From positions 1,426,001 through 1,490,000 of the forward strand of contig NZ_FUZZ01000001.1 in NCBI RefSeq assembly GCF_900168065.1: DNA of 64,000 bases, in the 5' to 3' direction. The notes under the pieces were generated by a model that saw only the letters and a program-made list of their open reading frames with translations, was not told the origin of the DNA and ran no database searches. A program made the position numbers and the translations under genes. Numbering within the stretch: position 1 is the stretch's first letter; the number at the start of each line of letters is the position of its first letter. Of this stretch, positions 43,953 through 52,282 are shown piece after piece. Source of the stretch: Chitinophaga ginsengisegetis. GTDB lineage: Bacteria > Bacteroidota > Bacteroidia > Chitinophagales > Chitinophagaceae.

Positions 43953-45125
43953 TTAATTTTTTCTAGGACCGGGAATAACGATGATCTTCTTCCCTTTTAT
44001 TTCAAAATGTACTTTGTGTGTTAATTCCAGGACGTCCAGGATTTGTGTGGCGTTTTCGCTTTTCGGAATGGCGCCGTAAAATTCTTCGCCCGGCAGCTGT
44101 CCCTGGTATACGATCTCTACATCATACCACCTGGCCACCTGCCGCATGATGGTGGCAATGTCTGTATTATAAAAACGGAATTTGCCTTCCTTCCAGGCCA
44201 GCACTTCTTCCAGGTCTGGTGTGGTTATGACAATACCGGGTGCGCCATTTGTTACTGCTGCCTGTTGCCCGGGTTTTAATATTTTCTGTTCTCTCTGCTG
44301 TATCACCCTGATGGCGCCGTTTATCAGCGTGGTTTTGATGGCTGCTTCGTCGGGGTATGCCATCAGGTTAAATTCCGTTCCCAGTACTTCGATACGCTGC
44401 CCTTTGGAAACAACGATAAAAGGTTTCGTGGCATTCTTAGCCACACGGAGGTATGCTTCTCCCGAAATTTCCACACTCCTTTCTTTATCATCAAAACGGT
44501 TGGGATACCTGATGTAAGAAGCGCTGTTGAGCCATACCTCCGTACCATCAGACAGCTGCAGCTGATATTGTCCGCCACGCGGGATGGTAAGCACATGCAT
44601 GGTAACAGCTCCCGAAGGATCGGCTGCATAGGCGAGTTTGCCGTTGTTTTGTTTAACCACGCCATTTTCACCGGCAATTTGGCCGTTGCTGATACTATCC
44701 AGTGTAATCACTTTGCCATTGCCCAGCGTGAGTATAGCTTTGTTGCCACCCGGCGCCAGTGGCGTTTGTACGGCCATTGGCCTGCGTTCCAGCGAACGGT
44801 AATAGGTATAGCCACCTATGCCAAGCAATACCGCTATACAGGCCGCCGCAGCCATCCGGAGCCAGGTCATGCGATACACCGGTGTTGCAGCAGGGGTGGC
44901 ACCGGTGGCAGTCATGATAGCCTGCCACACCACGTCTTCCCGCTCCGGTGGCAGGTCTGTGAGCGGTTTGTGTTCCCGCAAACCGCGGCGCAATACTTCG
45001 CGCAAAATATCCTCGTGGCCGGGCTGCTGCAGATACTGCAGGAATTCCGCGTGTTCCTGTGGGGTAGCGGCGCCCTGGATGCAACGGTGATATAAAGCAG
45101 CTATATTATCTGGTAGTTCCATCAT
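43953..45125 (-). CDS. FecR-family anti-sigma factor
   Basis: A 390-residue protein: cytosolic N-terminal sigma-binding part (1-85), one membrane helix (about 86-106), a periplasmic FecR domain (about 120-215, with LTIPRGGQYQLQLSDGTEVW) and a C-terminal DUF4974/STN-like domain (about 315-385, FYNTDIATIMRQVARWYDVE). It receives the signal from the SusC STN domain and controls the sigma factor encoded 22 bases upstream. Confidence 0.93.
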   Translation of the reverse strand: MMELPDNIAALYHRCIQGAATPQEHAEFLQYLQQPGHEDILREVLRRGLREHKPLTDLPPEREDVVWQAIMTATGATPAATPVYRMTWLRMAAAACIAVLLGIGGYTYYRSLERRPMAVQTPLAPGGNKAILTLGNGKVITLDSISNGQIAGENGVVKQNNGKLAYAADPSGAVTMHVLTIPRGGQYQLQLSDGTEVWLNSASYIRYPNRFDDKERSVEISGEAYLRVAKNATKPFIVVSKGQRIEVLGTEFNLMAYPDEAAIKTTLINGAIRVIQQREQKILKPGQQAAVTNGAPGIVITTPDLEEVLAWKEGKFRFYNTDIATIMRQVARWYDVEIVYQGQLPGEEFYGAIPKSENATQILDVLELTHKVHFEIKGKKIIVIPGPRKN

Positions 45126-45147
45126 TCAATTTCTTAGGTGTATGTTT

Positions 45148-45723
45148 TTAATGGGAAAGCTTTGCCAGGCAAAACCGCCGTATCGATCGCATCGCCTGAT
45201 CCAGGTTCCATTTCACAGTTTCGGGCGACACCAGGAGCTGATCGGCCACTTCATTTCTTTTTAATCCTTCCTGTTTTATCAGCTTATAAGTTTGTTGCTG
45301 TTTGTCCGGCAGCCGGGCTACGGCTTCATCCAGCAAGGTATCCAGCTCTTTTTCGATGTAGAGGTCCAGCGGATCTTTTTTGTCCGTTTCCGCTTGTGAC
45401 TGCGGATCGCTGACGGTTCTGCGCAACTCCCGGATCATTTTAAAACCGGCATGTTCCGTTACCCGGTAAATCCACCCTCCGAAATGTGTGATCACCGGCA
45501 ACCGTTCCCGGTGCAACCATACCTTCATAAAAACTTCCTGCAACACATCTTCGGCCAGTTCGCGGCTTCCCGTGAGGTGATAGATGGTGGTATACAGTTG
45601 TTTCCTGTAATGCGCAAATACCATGGCAAAGGCAGCGGTGTCTCCGTTGGCAATTCTCCCGAGTAACCCTGCTTCATCAGGCAGATAAACAGTATGATTT
45701 TTACGGCCTTTCCTGTGAATCAT
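45148..45723 (-). CDS. ECF RNA polymerase sigma factor, operon-linked copy
   Basis: A 191-residue sigma factor of the Bacteroidota FecI/SigZ-like type. Region 2: FAMVFAHYRKQLYTTIYHLT, then AEDVLQEVFMKVWLHRERL. Region 4: LPDKQQQTYKLIKQEGLKRN with HTH and SPETVKWNLDQA. I chose the ATG at 45723; the longer frame starts within the other sigma gene with unlikely sequence. It is coupled to fecR (22-base gap) and very similar to the sigma factor encoded directly upstream, so the pair arose by tandem duplication. Confidence 0.92.
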   Translation of the reverse strand: MIHRKGRKNHTVYLPDEAGLLGRIANGDTAAFAMVFAHYRKQLYTTIYHLTGSRELAEDVLQEVFMKVWLHRERLPVITHFGGWIYRVTEHAGFKMIRELRRTVSDPQSQAETDKKDPLDLYIEKELDTLLDEAVARLPDKQQQTYKLIKQEGLKRNEVADQLLVSPETVKWNLDQAMRSIRRFCLAKLSH

Positions 45724-45773
45724 ATATATAAGAGCCACGGGAATAACAATTGGGGGGTAAGGACGAAAAAAAA

Positions 45774-46382
45774 TTATTGCAGGCCGTTCACCAGCATAAA
45801 AGCCAGGGTAAGTCCCATGTGCGCCATGCAATATTTACGGACGGACTGGTTGGCCTGGTCCAGGTTCCATTTTACGGTTTCGGGTGACACTGACAGTCGT
45901 GCTGCCACCTCTTTTCTTTTCAGTCCCTGTTGTTTAATGAGCCGGTAAGTGAGCTGCTGTTTCTCCGGCAATTGCGCAATGGCGGCCTCCAGCAACTGGT
46001 CATATTCTTTCTCAATAAAAATATCAACGGGATCTTTTTCCGGCAGAGTTAACGGATCGTTGGATAAAACATGCAGCCCGCTTGCTATACGGCGGTTATT
46101 GCGGATCACTTTGAAGCCGGCATACTCGGCCACTTTATACAGCCATCCGGGGAAATTAATAATGCCGGGCAGTCGCTCCCGGTGCATCCACACCTTGATA
46201 AATACCTCCTGCAATACATCTTCGGCCATCTCATGACTGCCGGTTACATGTAAAACAGTGGTGTACAAATTTTTCTTATACGCTTTAAACAATATGGCAA
46301 AGGCCGTGCTGTCACCGTCAGCTACGCGATGCAGCAACTCCTGCTCTCCTGGCAGATCCTCATGAATTCCGAAACCCCTCAT
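45774..46382 (-). CDS. ECF RNA polymerase sigma factor, upstream paralogue
   Basis: A 202-residue sigma factor closely related to the next gene downstream: AFAILFKAYKKNLYTTVLHV, AEDVLQEVFIKVWMHRERLP and LPEKQQLTYRLIKQQGLKRK are near copies. A short hydrophobic tail (GLTLAFMLVNGLQ) follows the HTH and is absent from the paralogue. It has no anti-sigma gene of its own, so it may share FecR with the second copy or be free of it. The gap between the two genes is 50 bases. Confidence 0.9.
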   Translation of the reverse strand: MRGFGIHEDLPGEQELLHRVADGDSTAFAILFKAYKKNLYTTVLHVTGSHEMAEDVLQEVFIKVWMHRERLPGIINFPGWLYKVAEYAGFKVIRNNRRIASGLHVLSNDPLTLPEKDPVDIFIEKEYDQLLEAAIAQLPEKQQLTYRLIKQQGLKRKEVAARLSVSPETVKWNLDQANQSVRKYCMAHMGLTLAFMLVNGLQ

Positions 46383-46509
46383 ATGTGAATCAATGAAATC
46401 AGGATAAATTTCCTTGATTAGTAAATTATGGTTGTGGAAGTAAATTTATTAATAAAATCTGCCGGAAGGTTATTTTTTTAAACCGAAACGCCATATACAT
46501 AATATATTA

Positions 46510-46517
46510 TATATTTG
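46510..46517 (+). promoter_or_regulatory. Candidate -7 box upstream of the exported protein gene
   Basis: TATATTTG matches the Bacteroidota TAnnTTTG consensus, 29 bases before the ATG of the 46547 gene. The -33 region is a T run rather than a clean TTTG, so support is modest. The surrounding stretch is very A/T-rich. Confidence 0.4.
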
Positions 46518-46546
46518 TCTGTCTTAAAAAAAGATACCCTGATCTT

Positions 46547-47131
46547 ATGAAACGGCATATATTTCCCGCGTTCACAGCTGCCATCATTTTATTTTTTGTT
46601 ACCGGCAATTGTTTCGCGCAACAGGCAGACAGTGTTAAGCAGGCGCAATTCCTGGCATTGATAAAGAAGGCAGCTGTTACACTGAGAAATGAAAAGGCTG
46701 ATGCCAAAAAGCTGCAGAAAGCAGAAGCCGCCATGAAAGAGACACAGGATATTTATTATAAGAGAAGGGACAGCCTGCAACAAGCCGATGATAGTCCACA
46801 GCCGGTATATGATGCGAACAGTGTTGACCTCGGCGCAGTAGTGATGACAGATCTCGCTGCAAAAGAAGACACCTCAAAGGAACACAAGGATTACCTGGCT
46901 GCGCTGCTAACACGTAATACCCTTACCATTATTCATATTTTCGGGAAAGAGGCCGGCCAGGATACCTGGCTCCTGCTGGCAAAGAAACTGAACTACGAGG
47001 GGAAGGATTATGCACAATACCTCCAGTCGTTTTCCTATAGCGACAAAACAAAAGACGCTTATATAAAGGTGATCAAAAATTCGTTGCTGGACTTGGCGAA
47101 GGAAGAAGCGAAAAAGCGGTCGGATTATTAA
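46547..47131 (+). CDS. Exported protein of unknown function
   Basis: A 194-residue protein with a Sec signal peptide (FPAFTAAIILFFVTGNCFAQ, cleavage after A24). The mature part is helical and charged: a coiled-coil-like stretch near 35-80 rich in Lys, Ala and Glu, then a more globular part (LLTRNTLTIIHIFGKEAG) and a basic tail. I do not recognise a family. It stands alone, between divergent sigma genes and a convergent membrane-protein gene, with its own candidate promoter. Confidence 0.6.
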   Translation: MKRHIFPAFTAAIILFFVTGNCFAQQADSVKQAQFLALIKKAAVTLRNEKADAKKLQKAEAAMKETQDIYYKRRDSLQQADDSPQPVYDANSVDLGAVVMTDLAAKEDTSKEHKDYLAALLTRNTLTIIHIFGKEAGQDTWLLLAKKLNYEGKDYAQYLQSFSYSDKTKDAYIKVIKNSLLDLAKEEAKKRSDY

Positions 47132-47153
47132 TATTTTCCAGTTTACAAATGCA

Positions 47154-47187
47154 GGGCCGGTTCCTTTTAGCCTCAAAAGGTTTGTGG
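47154..47187. terminator. Nested hairpin between convergent genes
   Basis: GGCCGGTTCC and GGACCGGCC pair (one bulged T), enclosing a second hairpin CCTTTT/AAAAGG. It lies between the stop of the exported protein gene (47131) and that of the leftward membrane-protein gene (47212). It could end transcripts from both sides. Confidence 0.5.
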
Positions 47188-47211
47188 ACCGGCCTTACCG
47201 GTAAGCTACCA

Positions 47212-47862
47212 TCATCCGGCACTTCTATACTCTCTCACTTGCCTCAGCAAGTCCATCGATTTTATAATCGGATCCCATTCTTTTCCTTTAAAAATTAAGC
47301 GGAACCATTTCTTTTCCCGGTTCTCATACCGGATATTAAGAAACAGCCATACAGCAGGATAGGTGAAGGCGGCCGTTACCAATACCTGGATCAATACAAG
47401 TACCGTATTGCCATGCAACAACATATCCTTCGTAAGGTAAAAGGTAGTCCATACCGGCAATTGCAGGAAAAGCAACCGTGCCACCCAAAGCGTGGATGCC
47501 TTCAACTGGGATAATTTTTCCTGTGCAGCCAGTACCGGCTCATCAATATCCAACTGGTGCACTAAGATCAGCTGGTACAGATAGATAACAATGGCCACTT
47601 GTGTCAGCAACACCTGGATCCCTGCTGAAACCAGGAAAAAAAGGCTGGCAACATGAAAAAAATTAATGATCAGCGTGTCCACAAAGGCGACCCATAAAAT
47701 CCCCACAATGATGGTAAACATCTTTATGGGCTTCATTGAAGCAATAAAGTGCTGCACCTTTATCCGGGTAATATCTGCAGCCACTTCCTTGTTAAACAAC
47801 AGTGTTTCTTCCAATTTTTTGTCATACGTTTTCCAGAGATGAATCATTTCTTTGTCTTCCAT
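47212..47862 (-). CDS. Four-helix membrane protein, likely partner of the adjacent sigma factor
   Basis: A 216-residue protein. The N-terminal 45 residues are cytosolic (EMIHLWKTYDKKLEETLLFN, then ITRIKVQHFIASMKP). Four hydrophobic helices follow at about 47-67, 71-97, 128-146 and 152-175, then a basic C terminus. It starts five bases after the stop of the sigma gene, the usual arrangement for a sigma factor and its membrane anti-sigma. I see no zinc-finger or FecR motif, so the anti-sigma role is inferred from context only. Confidence 0.65.
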   Translation of the reverse strand: MEDKEMIHLWKTYDKKLEETLLFNKEVAADITRIKVQHFIASMKPIKMFTIIVGILWVAFVDTLIINFFHVASLFFLVSAGIQVLLTQVAIVIYLYQLILVHQLDIDEPVLAAQEKLSQLKASTLWVARLLFLQLPVWTTFYLTKDMLLHGNTVLVLIQVLVTAAFTYPAVWLFLNIRYENREKKWFRLIFKGKEWDPIIKSMDLLRQVREYRSAG

Positions 47863-47867
47863 TTTTG

Positions 47868-48368
47868 TTACGTTTTGATGGACGAAAACTTTTGTTTTAA
47901 GATGCCCTTGATCCTTGCGATTTTAGTAGCTACATTGGTTTCCGACAGCCCCATGATTTCCCCTATCTCCCGGTAACTTTTTTCTTCGAGATAGAGCAGC
48001 ATCAGTGCCTTATCCAGCTCTTTCAGCTCGGCAATAAAGCGCTGCAGAAAACCAATATTTTCCGCTGTTTCGTCTTTGACATTGGTATCCACGATATGCA
48101 GGATATCTTCAGACAAGGGACTGGAAGCCTGTTTGCGACGGGTTCCTTTACGATAAAATGAAATAGCCACATTCAACGCAATACGATAGATCCAGGTGGA
48201 ATACTTAACCTGGCCGGTATAGCTGCCAAATGACCGCCATAACTGGGTAATGATTTCCTGGACAAGATCTTTCCTCTCTTCTGCATCCTGGCAGTAAGAT
48301 TGGGCAATCTTATAAATAATACCCTTATTTGTTTGTAGAACAGCAAGAAACAGATCAGTTGAATTCAT
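47868..48368 (-). CDS. RNA polymerase sigma-70 factor, ECF subfamily
   Basis: A 166-residue ECF sigma factor. Region 2: RKDLVQEIITQLWRSFGSYT, then YSTWIYRIALNVAISFYRKG. Region 4: LKELDKALMLLYLEEKSYRE with HTH IMGLSETNVATKIARIKGIL. It forms a two-gene unit with the membrane protein encoded five bases downstream. Confidence 0.92.
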   Translation of the reverse strand: MNSTDLFLAVLQTNKGIIYKIAQSYCQDAEERKDLVQEIITQLWRSFGSYTGQVKYSTWIYRIALNVAISFYRKGTRRKQASSPLSEDILHIVDTNVKDETAENIGFLQRFIAELKELDKALMLLYLEEKSYREIGEIMGLSETNVATKIARIKGILKQKFSSIKT

Positions 48369-48532
48369 TCGTTGAATGCTATTTCTTAATTATTCGCACC
48401 AATAACAGAAAAATCACATTTTCGGGAAAGTTTTTCTGGGATTTATGGCCTGTCCGCACAAAAAAGCCACATTCGTAAATGTAGCTTTTTTCACCAGTAT
48501 CAGGTGAATATCCTATTTTTGACAAGACCATC

Positions 48533-49042
48533 ATGATAAATATGACAAAACCTTTCAGACAAGGCGCCATCGGTGCATTGCTTGATGAATATGAAAAAGC
48601 CATTTCAGACTTAAAAGAAGTGATCAGCACCATACCCGATCACGCACTCACCATCATCACCGATCCACATACGGCCGACGAAAACTGCCGGTCGGTTCAA
48701 ACCATATTGTCGCATGTAGTCAACTCCGGCTATGGCTATGCCACCAGCATTCACAACCTCCGGGGCCCCCAGCTGACGCGGCCTGTCAAAACATTTCATC
48801 TTACCATAAACGCCTACATGGAAGACCTGACCAATGTTTTCATCTTCACAGAAAAAGTATTCGAAGCATTTAAAGATGATGAATTGGAACAAATGGACAA
48901 CGCGTTGAAAATAAAGGCCGGCTGGGGACAGGTATACGATATAGAACAAATGGCCGAACACGCCATTGTTCACATACTCCGGCACAGGCGGCAAATTGAG
49001 AAGATCAAGCAACAACAGCTTTCCGATATTTTAAGCCGGTAA
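48533..49042 (+). CDS. DinB-like protein
   Basis: A 169-residue all-helical protein. Histidines sit at positions like those of DinB/YfiT proteins: one in VQTILSHVVNSGYGY and others in MAEHAIVHILRHRRQIEKI near the end. It differs in sequence from the DinB gene at 1675. A second ATG at 48542 is an equally good start. It stands alone. A weak 6-base hairpin (49057-49070) lies between it and the convergent gene. The function is unknown. Confidence 0.68.
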   Translation: MINMTKPFRQGAIGALLDEYEKAISDLKEVISTIPDHALTIITDPHTADENCRSVQTILSHVVNSGYGYATSIHNLRGPQLTRPVKTFHLTINAYMEDLTNVFIFTEKVFEAFKDDELEQMDNALKIKAGWGQVYDIEQMAEHAIVHILRHRRQIEKIKQQQLSDILSR

Positions 49043-49070
49043 TTTTTAACTGGGACAGCAGGCACCTGCT

Positions 49071-49613
49071 TCAAAATACAATGCCTACGACAAACACATT
49101 TGCATTTACAGATTTTTCGCCGAACACAACGCTGTGATCTTCTTCCGCTATCTTGTCGGGGTACCGGTATTTGTATCCGCGATAAATATAAGAAGCGAAC
49201 ACGCCTATCTTATTAAAGTGCCAGGCAACACCGGCGCCGGCTCCATAGAAGTATTTACCGGACTCATTGAAAGTAACCGACTCCTGCCCTGCGCCTGACG
49301 GAACCTCCGCAGTACGGGTTACATTATAGCCATTCCGCCCGAACTGCCCGGTGATGTAGGGATCAATACGCCCGAAACGATGTTTGATCTTCACATCCGC
49401 AAATACCGGGATCAGCGTATGGTCATTGTAAGAAGTAAGCTCCACGCCAGGCCCAACACTAATGATATGATTCAGCAACTCTACATTAGCGGTCACCCCG
49501 CCACCGCCGCTGCCGTCGTGGATCATGCCATAAGCGTAACCATACAACAGTTTCTCCCGCTGGGCGAAAGTAAAAAGCGGTAAGCACAATAGAAAAAGCA
49601 GGATATTTTTCAT
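49071..49613 (-). CDS. Outer-membrane beta-barrel-like protein
   Basis: A 180-residue exported protein with signal peptide (ILLFLLCLPLFTFAQ). The mature part alternates hydrophobic and polar residues in short strands with Gly and aromatics (GYAYGMIHDGSGGGG, GVAWHFNKIGVFASYIYRG) and ends in a Phe, all fitting a small eight-stranded barrel. I used the internal ATG at 49613, which opens the signal peptide; the longer frame would bury it. No partner genes are evident. Confidence 0.65.
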   Translation of the reverse strand: MKNILLFLLCLPLFTFAQREKLLYGYAYGMIHDGSGGGGVTANVELLNHIISVGPGVELTSYNDHTLIPVFADVKIKHRFGRIDPYITGQFGRNGYNVTRTAEVPSGAGQESVTFNESGKYFYGAGAGVAWHFNKIGVFASYIYRGYKYRYPDKIAEEDHSVVFGEKSVNANVFVVGIVF

Positions 49614-49821
49614 GATCGTATGATGTTTCTCTTTTGTTTTAACAACCGGTCCGGTAATATTGTTGCCGGTGTTTTCCTTTGCCTGAAAATATATGAATAC
49701 AACAGGTATCCCTGCAGAAAGCATATAAAAAAGCAATAACGCACAATGAAAAGTAAGGTGCGGCGTTTGTTATATTTACCGGATAAACAGGTAAACATCT
49801 CCCTGTAAAAATAAACTGTCT

Positions 49822-51006
49822 ATGGCCTATATTCAACGCAGAAATTTCCTTAAAGCAGCCTCCCTCAGCGCATTAGCAGGTGCTTTCCCGTTGGTATCCG
49901 GAGCAACGCCTCATCATGACAACATGGATCCCGACAAAGACAGTGAAAGGATCTATTTTATCAACGACGGTATTTTTTACAGGCCGGCAGATTATATACA
50001 ACAACTTCAACTTATCCAGCAACAACATCCTATCACCAGGGATTTTTACGGCACCGATGGTACGCTGAAAGAGCTGCTGGATAAATGCTGCGAGATAACC
50101 GGCAAGGAAGCAGCGATATATATGCCATCCGGTACACTGGCCAACCAGCTGGCATTGCAGGTGCTTTCCGGCGATAATCCCAAGGTGATCGTACAGGAAA
50201 GCAGCCACGTGTACCGTGATGAGGCCGACGCTGCGCAAACGGTGTTTAACAAAAGACTGATCCCGCTGGGAAAAGAACAGGCCACTTTTACGTTAGATGA
50301 ACTGAAACAGGCCATCAGCTGGCATAAAGCAGAGGAAGCGTTTGAAGCCCCGGTAGGCGCGCTATCCATAGAAACGCCGGTGAGAAGATTTACCAATACT
50401 TTTTTTCCTTTGGAAGATATTACCGCTATCACTGCCTATTGCCGGGAACAAGGCATAAAAACACACCTGGATGGCGCACGGCTGCATATATCCGCCGCAT
50501 TCACCGGGAATAAAGTGATCGACTATACGAAAAACTTTGATACGGTATATCTCTGTCTTTATAAGTACCTCGGCGCACAGGGCGGCGCTATCCTGTGCGG
50601 TGAAAAGAAAGTAATCGATAAAATGCCTCACCTGCTGAAAGTACACGGCGGCGGCATTTTCACCAACTGGGGGAATGCAGCTATGGCGCTGCATCACCTG
50701 CAGAACATCGACAGTGTACTACAGGAATCCATCAGGAAGGCGCAATCACTCTTTAAAGAACTGAACAACATTAGCGGCATCAAAATAGCTGCACGGGAAA
50801 GAGGTACCAATATCTTCGACCTGCATTTTGATAAACAGATAGATACCGTAAAAACGGCTAAATGGCTCCGAGATGAGAAAGGGATAATTGTGGGTCAGCC
50901 GCAGCCTTACGGCGCTTCGCGTATGATGGTGAATGCAACGATCCTGAGAAGGGATAATGCCGCCATTACAAGCGCATTTTCAAAAGCGCTGCGTATCGGC
51001 AGCTGA
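49822..51006 (+). CDS. Tat-exported threonine-aldolase-like PLP enzyme
   Basis: A 394-residue fold-type I PLP enzyme of the beta-eliminating lyase/threonine aldolase group. PSGTLANQLAL (102-112) binds the cofactor phosphate, D217 in HLDGARLH contacts the pyridine nitrogen and K248 in CLYKYLGAQGG is the expected Schiff-base lysine. The family cleaves beta-hydroxy amino acids to glycine and an aldehyde. The oddity is the N terminus: RRNFLKAASLSALAGAFPL is a twin-arginine signal with the Bacteroidota consensus, which would send a folded holo-enzyme to the periplasm. It is a single gene. Confidence 0.87.
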   Translation: MAYIQRRNFLKAASLSALAGAFPLVSGATPHHDNMDPDKDSERIYFINDGIFYRPADYIQQLQLIQQQHPITRDFYGTDGTLKELLDKCCEITGKEAAIYMPSGTLANQLALQVLSGDNPKVIVQESSHVYRDEADAAQTVFNKRLIPLGKEQATFTLDELKQAISWHKAEEAFEAPVGALSIETPVRRFTNTFFPLEDITAITAYCREQGIKTHLDGARLHISAAFTGNKVIDYTKNFDTVYLCLYKYLGAQGGAILCGEKKVIDKMPHLLKVHGGGIFTNWGNAAMALHHLQNIDSVLQESIRKAQSLFKELNNISGIKIAARERGTNIFDLHFDKQIDTVKTAKWLRDEKGIIVGQPQPYGASRMMVNATILRRDNAAITSAFSKALRIGS

Positions 51007-51021
51007 TTGCGCCACATTACA

Positions 51022-51372
51022 TTACTTTTTTGACCGGATCTTATTTTTATGTTGTTGCCCCCAATTAATCATGGCCTGGATAACCGGTCCTAATGTTTTG
51101 CAATAATCATTGGAGGTGTACTCCACCAACGCCGGCGATTCGTCATATACGGTACGCACTACCAGGTTATTTAGTTCCAGCTCCTTCAATGCGCGGGAAA
51201 GCATGCGCGTAGTGATACCAGGTATGCTGCGTTCTATTTCCCTGAAACGCCTATTGCCATTGCAAATGGAGTTAATAATAGGTAAGGTCCATTTACCGCC
51301 TACTACATAAATTGTATCCTGCAATGCTTTTAATTCTGCCTGTTGATTTCTTGGCTGGATGACTTTTTCCAT
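51022..51372 (-). CDS. HxlR-family transcriptional regulator
   Basis: A 116-residue winged-helix protein: TIYVVGGKWTLPIINSICNG, recognition region IERSIPGITTRMLSRALKEL and wing with VYDESPALVEYTSNDY. I chose the ATG at 51372, as the longer frame begins with TTG in the promoter region. It is divergent from an SDR gene and probably controls it. Confidence 0.9.
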   Translation of the reverse strand: MEKVIQPRNQQAELKALQDTIYVVGGKWTLPIINSICNGNRRFREIERSIPGITTRMLSRALKELELNNLVVRTVYDESPALVEYTSNDYCKTLGPVIQAMINWGQQHKNKIRSKK

Positions 51373-51386
51373 ACTATCCTTTTTTG

Positions 51387-51438
51387 GTATACTCTGTGAT
51401 ACTGGTAACAAAGTTATACCAATTTACCGATAGTTTTG
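51387..51438. promoter_or_regulatory. Divergent hxlR/SDR promoter region with GGTATA dyad
   Basis: TAACTTTG on the minus strand (51409-51416) and TAGTTTTG on the plus strand (51431-51438) are both fair TAnnTTTG -7 boxes pointing away from each other. GGTATA (near 51387) and TATACC (51415-51420) form a wide inverted repeat covering the hxlR promoter, a candidate HxlR site. Confidence 0.4.
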
Positions 51439-51457
51439 TGTCATAAATAATTGCATC

Positions 51458-52276
51458 ATGAACAAAACTATTTTTATTACCGGCACCAGTTCAGGACTAG
51501 GAAAGGCCAGCGCCCGTTATTTTGCAGAACAGGGCTGGAACGTAGCGGCCACTATGCGCAGCCCGGAAAAGGAAACAGATCTGACAAAATACTCCAACAT
51601 CAAAATATTCCGGCTGGATGTTACCAATCTTGCTGAAGTGCAGCAGGCCACACAGGATGCCATCAATGCTTTCGGAAAAATTGATGTGGTGATTAACAAC
51701 GCCGGCATGGGCGCCTATGGCGCGCTGGAGCTGGCAAAGGAAGCGGATATCGACTGGCAGTTTGCCGTAAACACGCGCGGGCCCATTAATATTATCCGCG
51801 CATTTCTGCCGCATTTCCGTAACAACGGCGGTGGTATGTTTATCAATGTGAGCTCCTTTATGGGTCTTACTACAGCCGTACCACTGGGATCGTTGTATAA
51901 TATGTCGAAGTTCGCGCTGGAGGGGCTTACAGAAGGACTGTACTATGAGCTGAAACCACTTAATATAGAGTTGCGCTTAATTGAGCAGGGCGGTTCTACG
52001 GACAACAATTTTATCAACAATGTTGTCTGGAATGTAAACCCCGACATCACAGTGTATGATGATCTTACCCGCAAACTGAAACACCTGTTTGAAACAGCGG
52101 ACAGGAGTCTGAAAGATGATACACTGGATATTGTAAAAGTACTCTTCGACCTTGCCACCAGGAAAAGCAATAAATTCCGGACGGTTATCGGTAACTCCGG
52201 CAACGGCCTGATGGCGCTGAGAAATTCGGTGCCTATTGAAACATACCTGGAACAAATATCGCAGAACTTTTCCTGA
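51458..52276 (+). CDS. Short-chain dehydrogenase/reductase
   Basis: A 272-residue classical SDR: cofactor motif TGTSSGLGKAS, NNAGMGAYG, catalytic S in INVSSFMG and YNMSK in the LGSLYNMSKFALEG stretch. The YxxSK form and the extended C terminus are typical of SDRs of broad carbonyl specificity that HxlR proteins control. It converges with the ECF42 sigma gene, six bases apart. Confidence 0.9.
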   Translation: MNKTIFITGTSSGLGKASARYFAEQGWNVAATMRSPEKETDLTKYSNIKIFRLDVTNLAEVQQATQDAINAFGKIDVVINNAGMGAYGALELAKEADIDWQFAVNTRGPINIIRAFLPHFRNNGGGMFINVSSFMGLTTAVPLGSLYNMSKFALEGLTEGLYYELKPLNIELRLIEQGGSTDNNFINNVVWNVNPDITVYDDLTRKLKHLFETADRSLKDDTLDIVKVLFDLATRKSNKFRTVIGNSGNGLMALRNSVPIETYLEQISQNFS

Positions 52277-52282
52277 GCCGGC

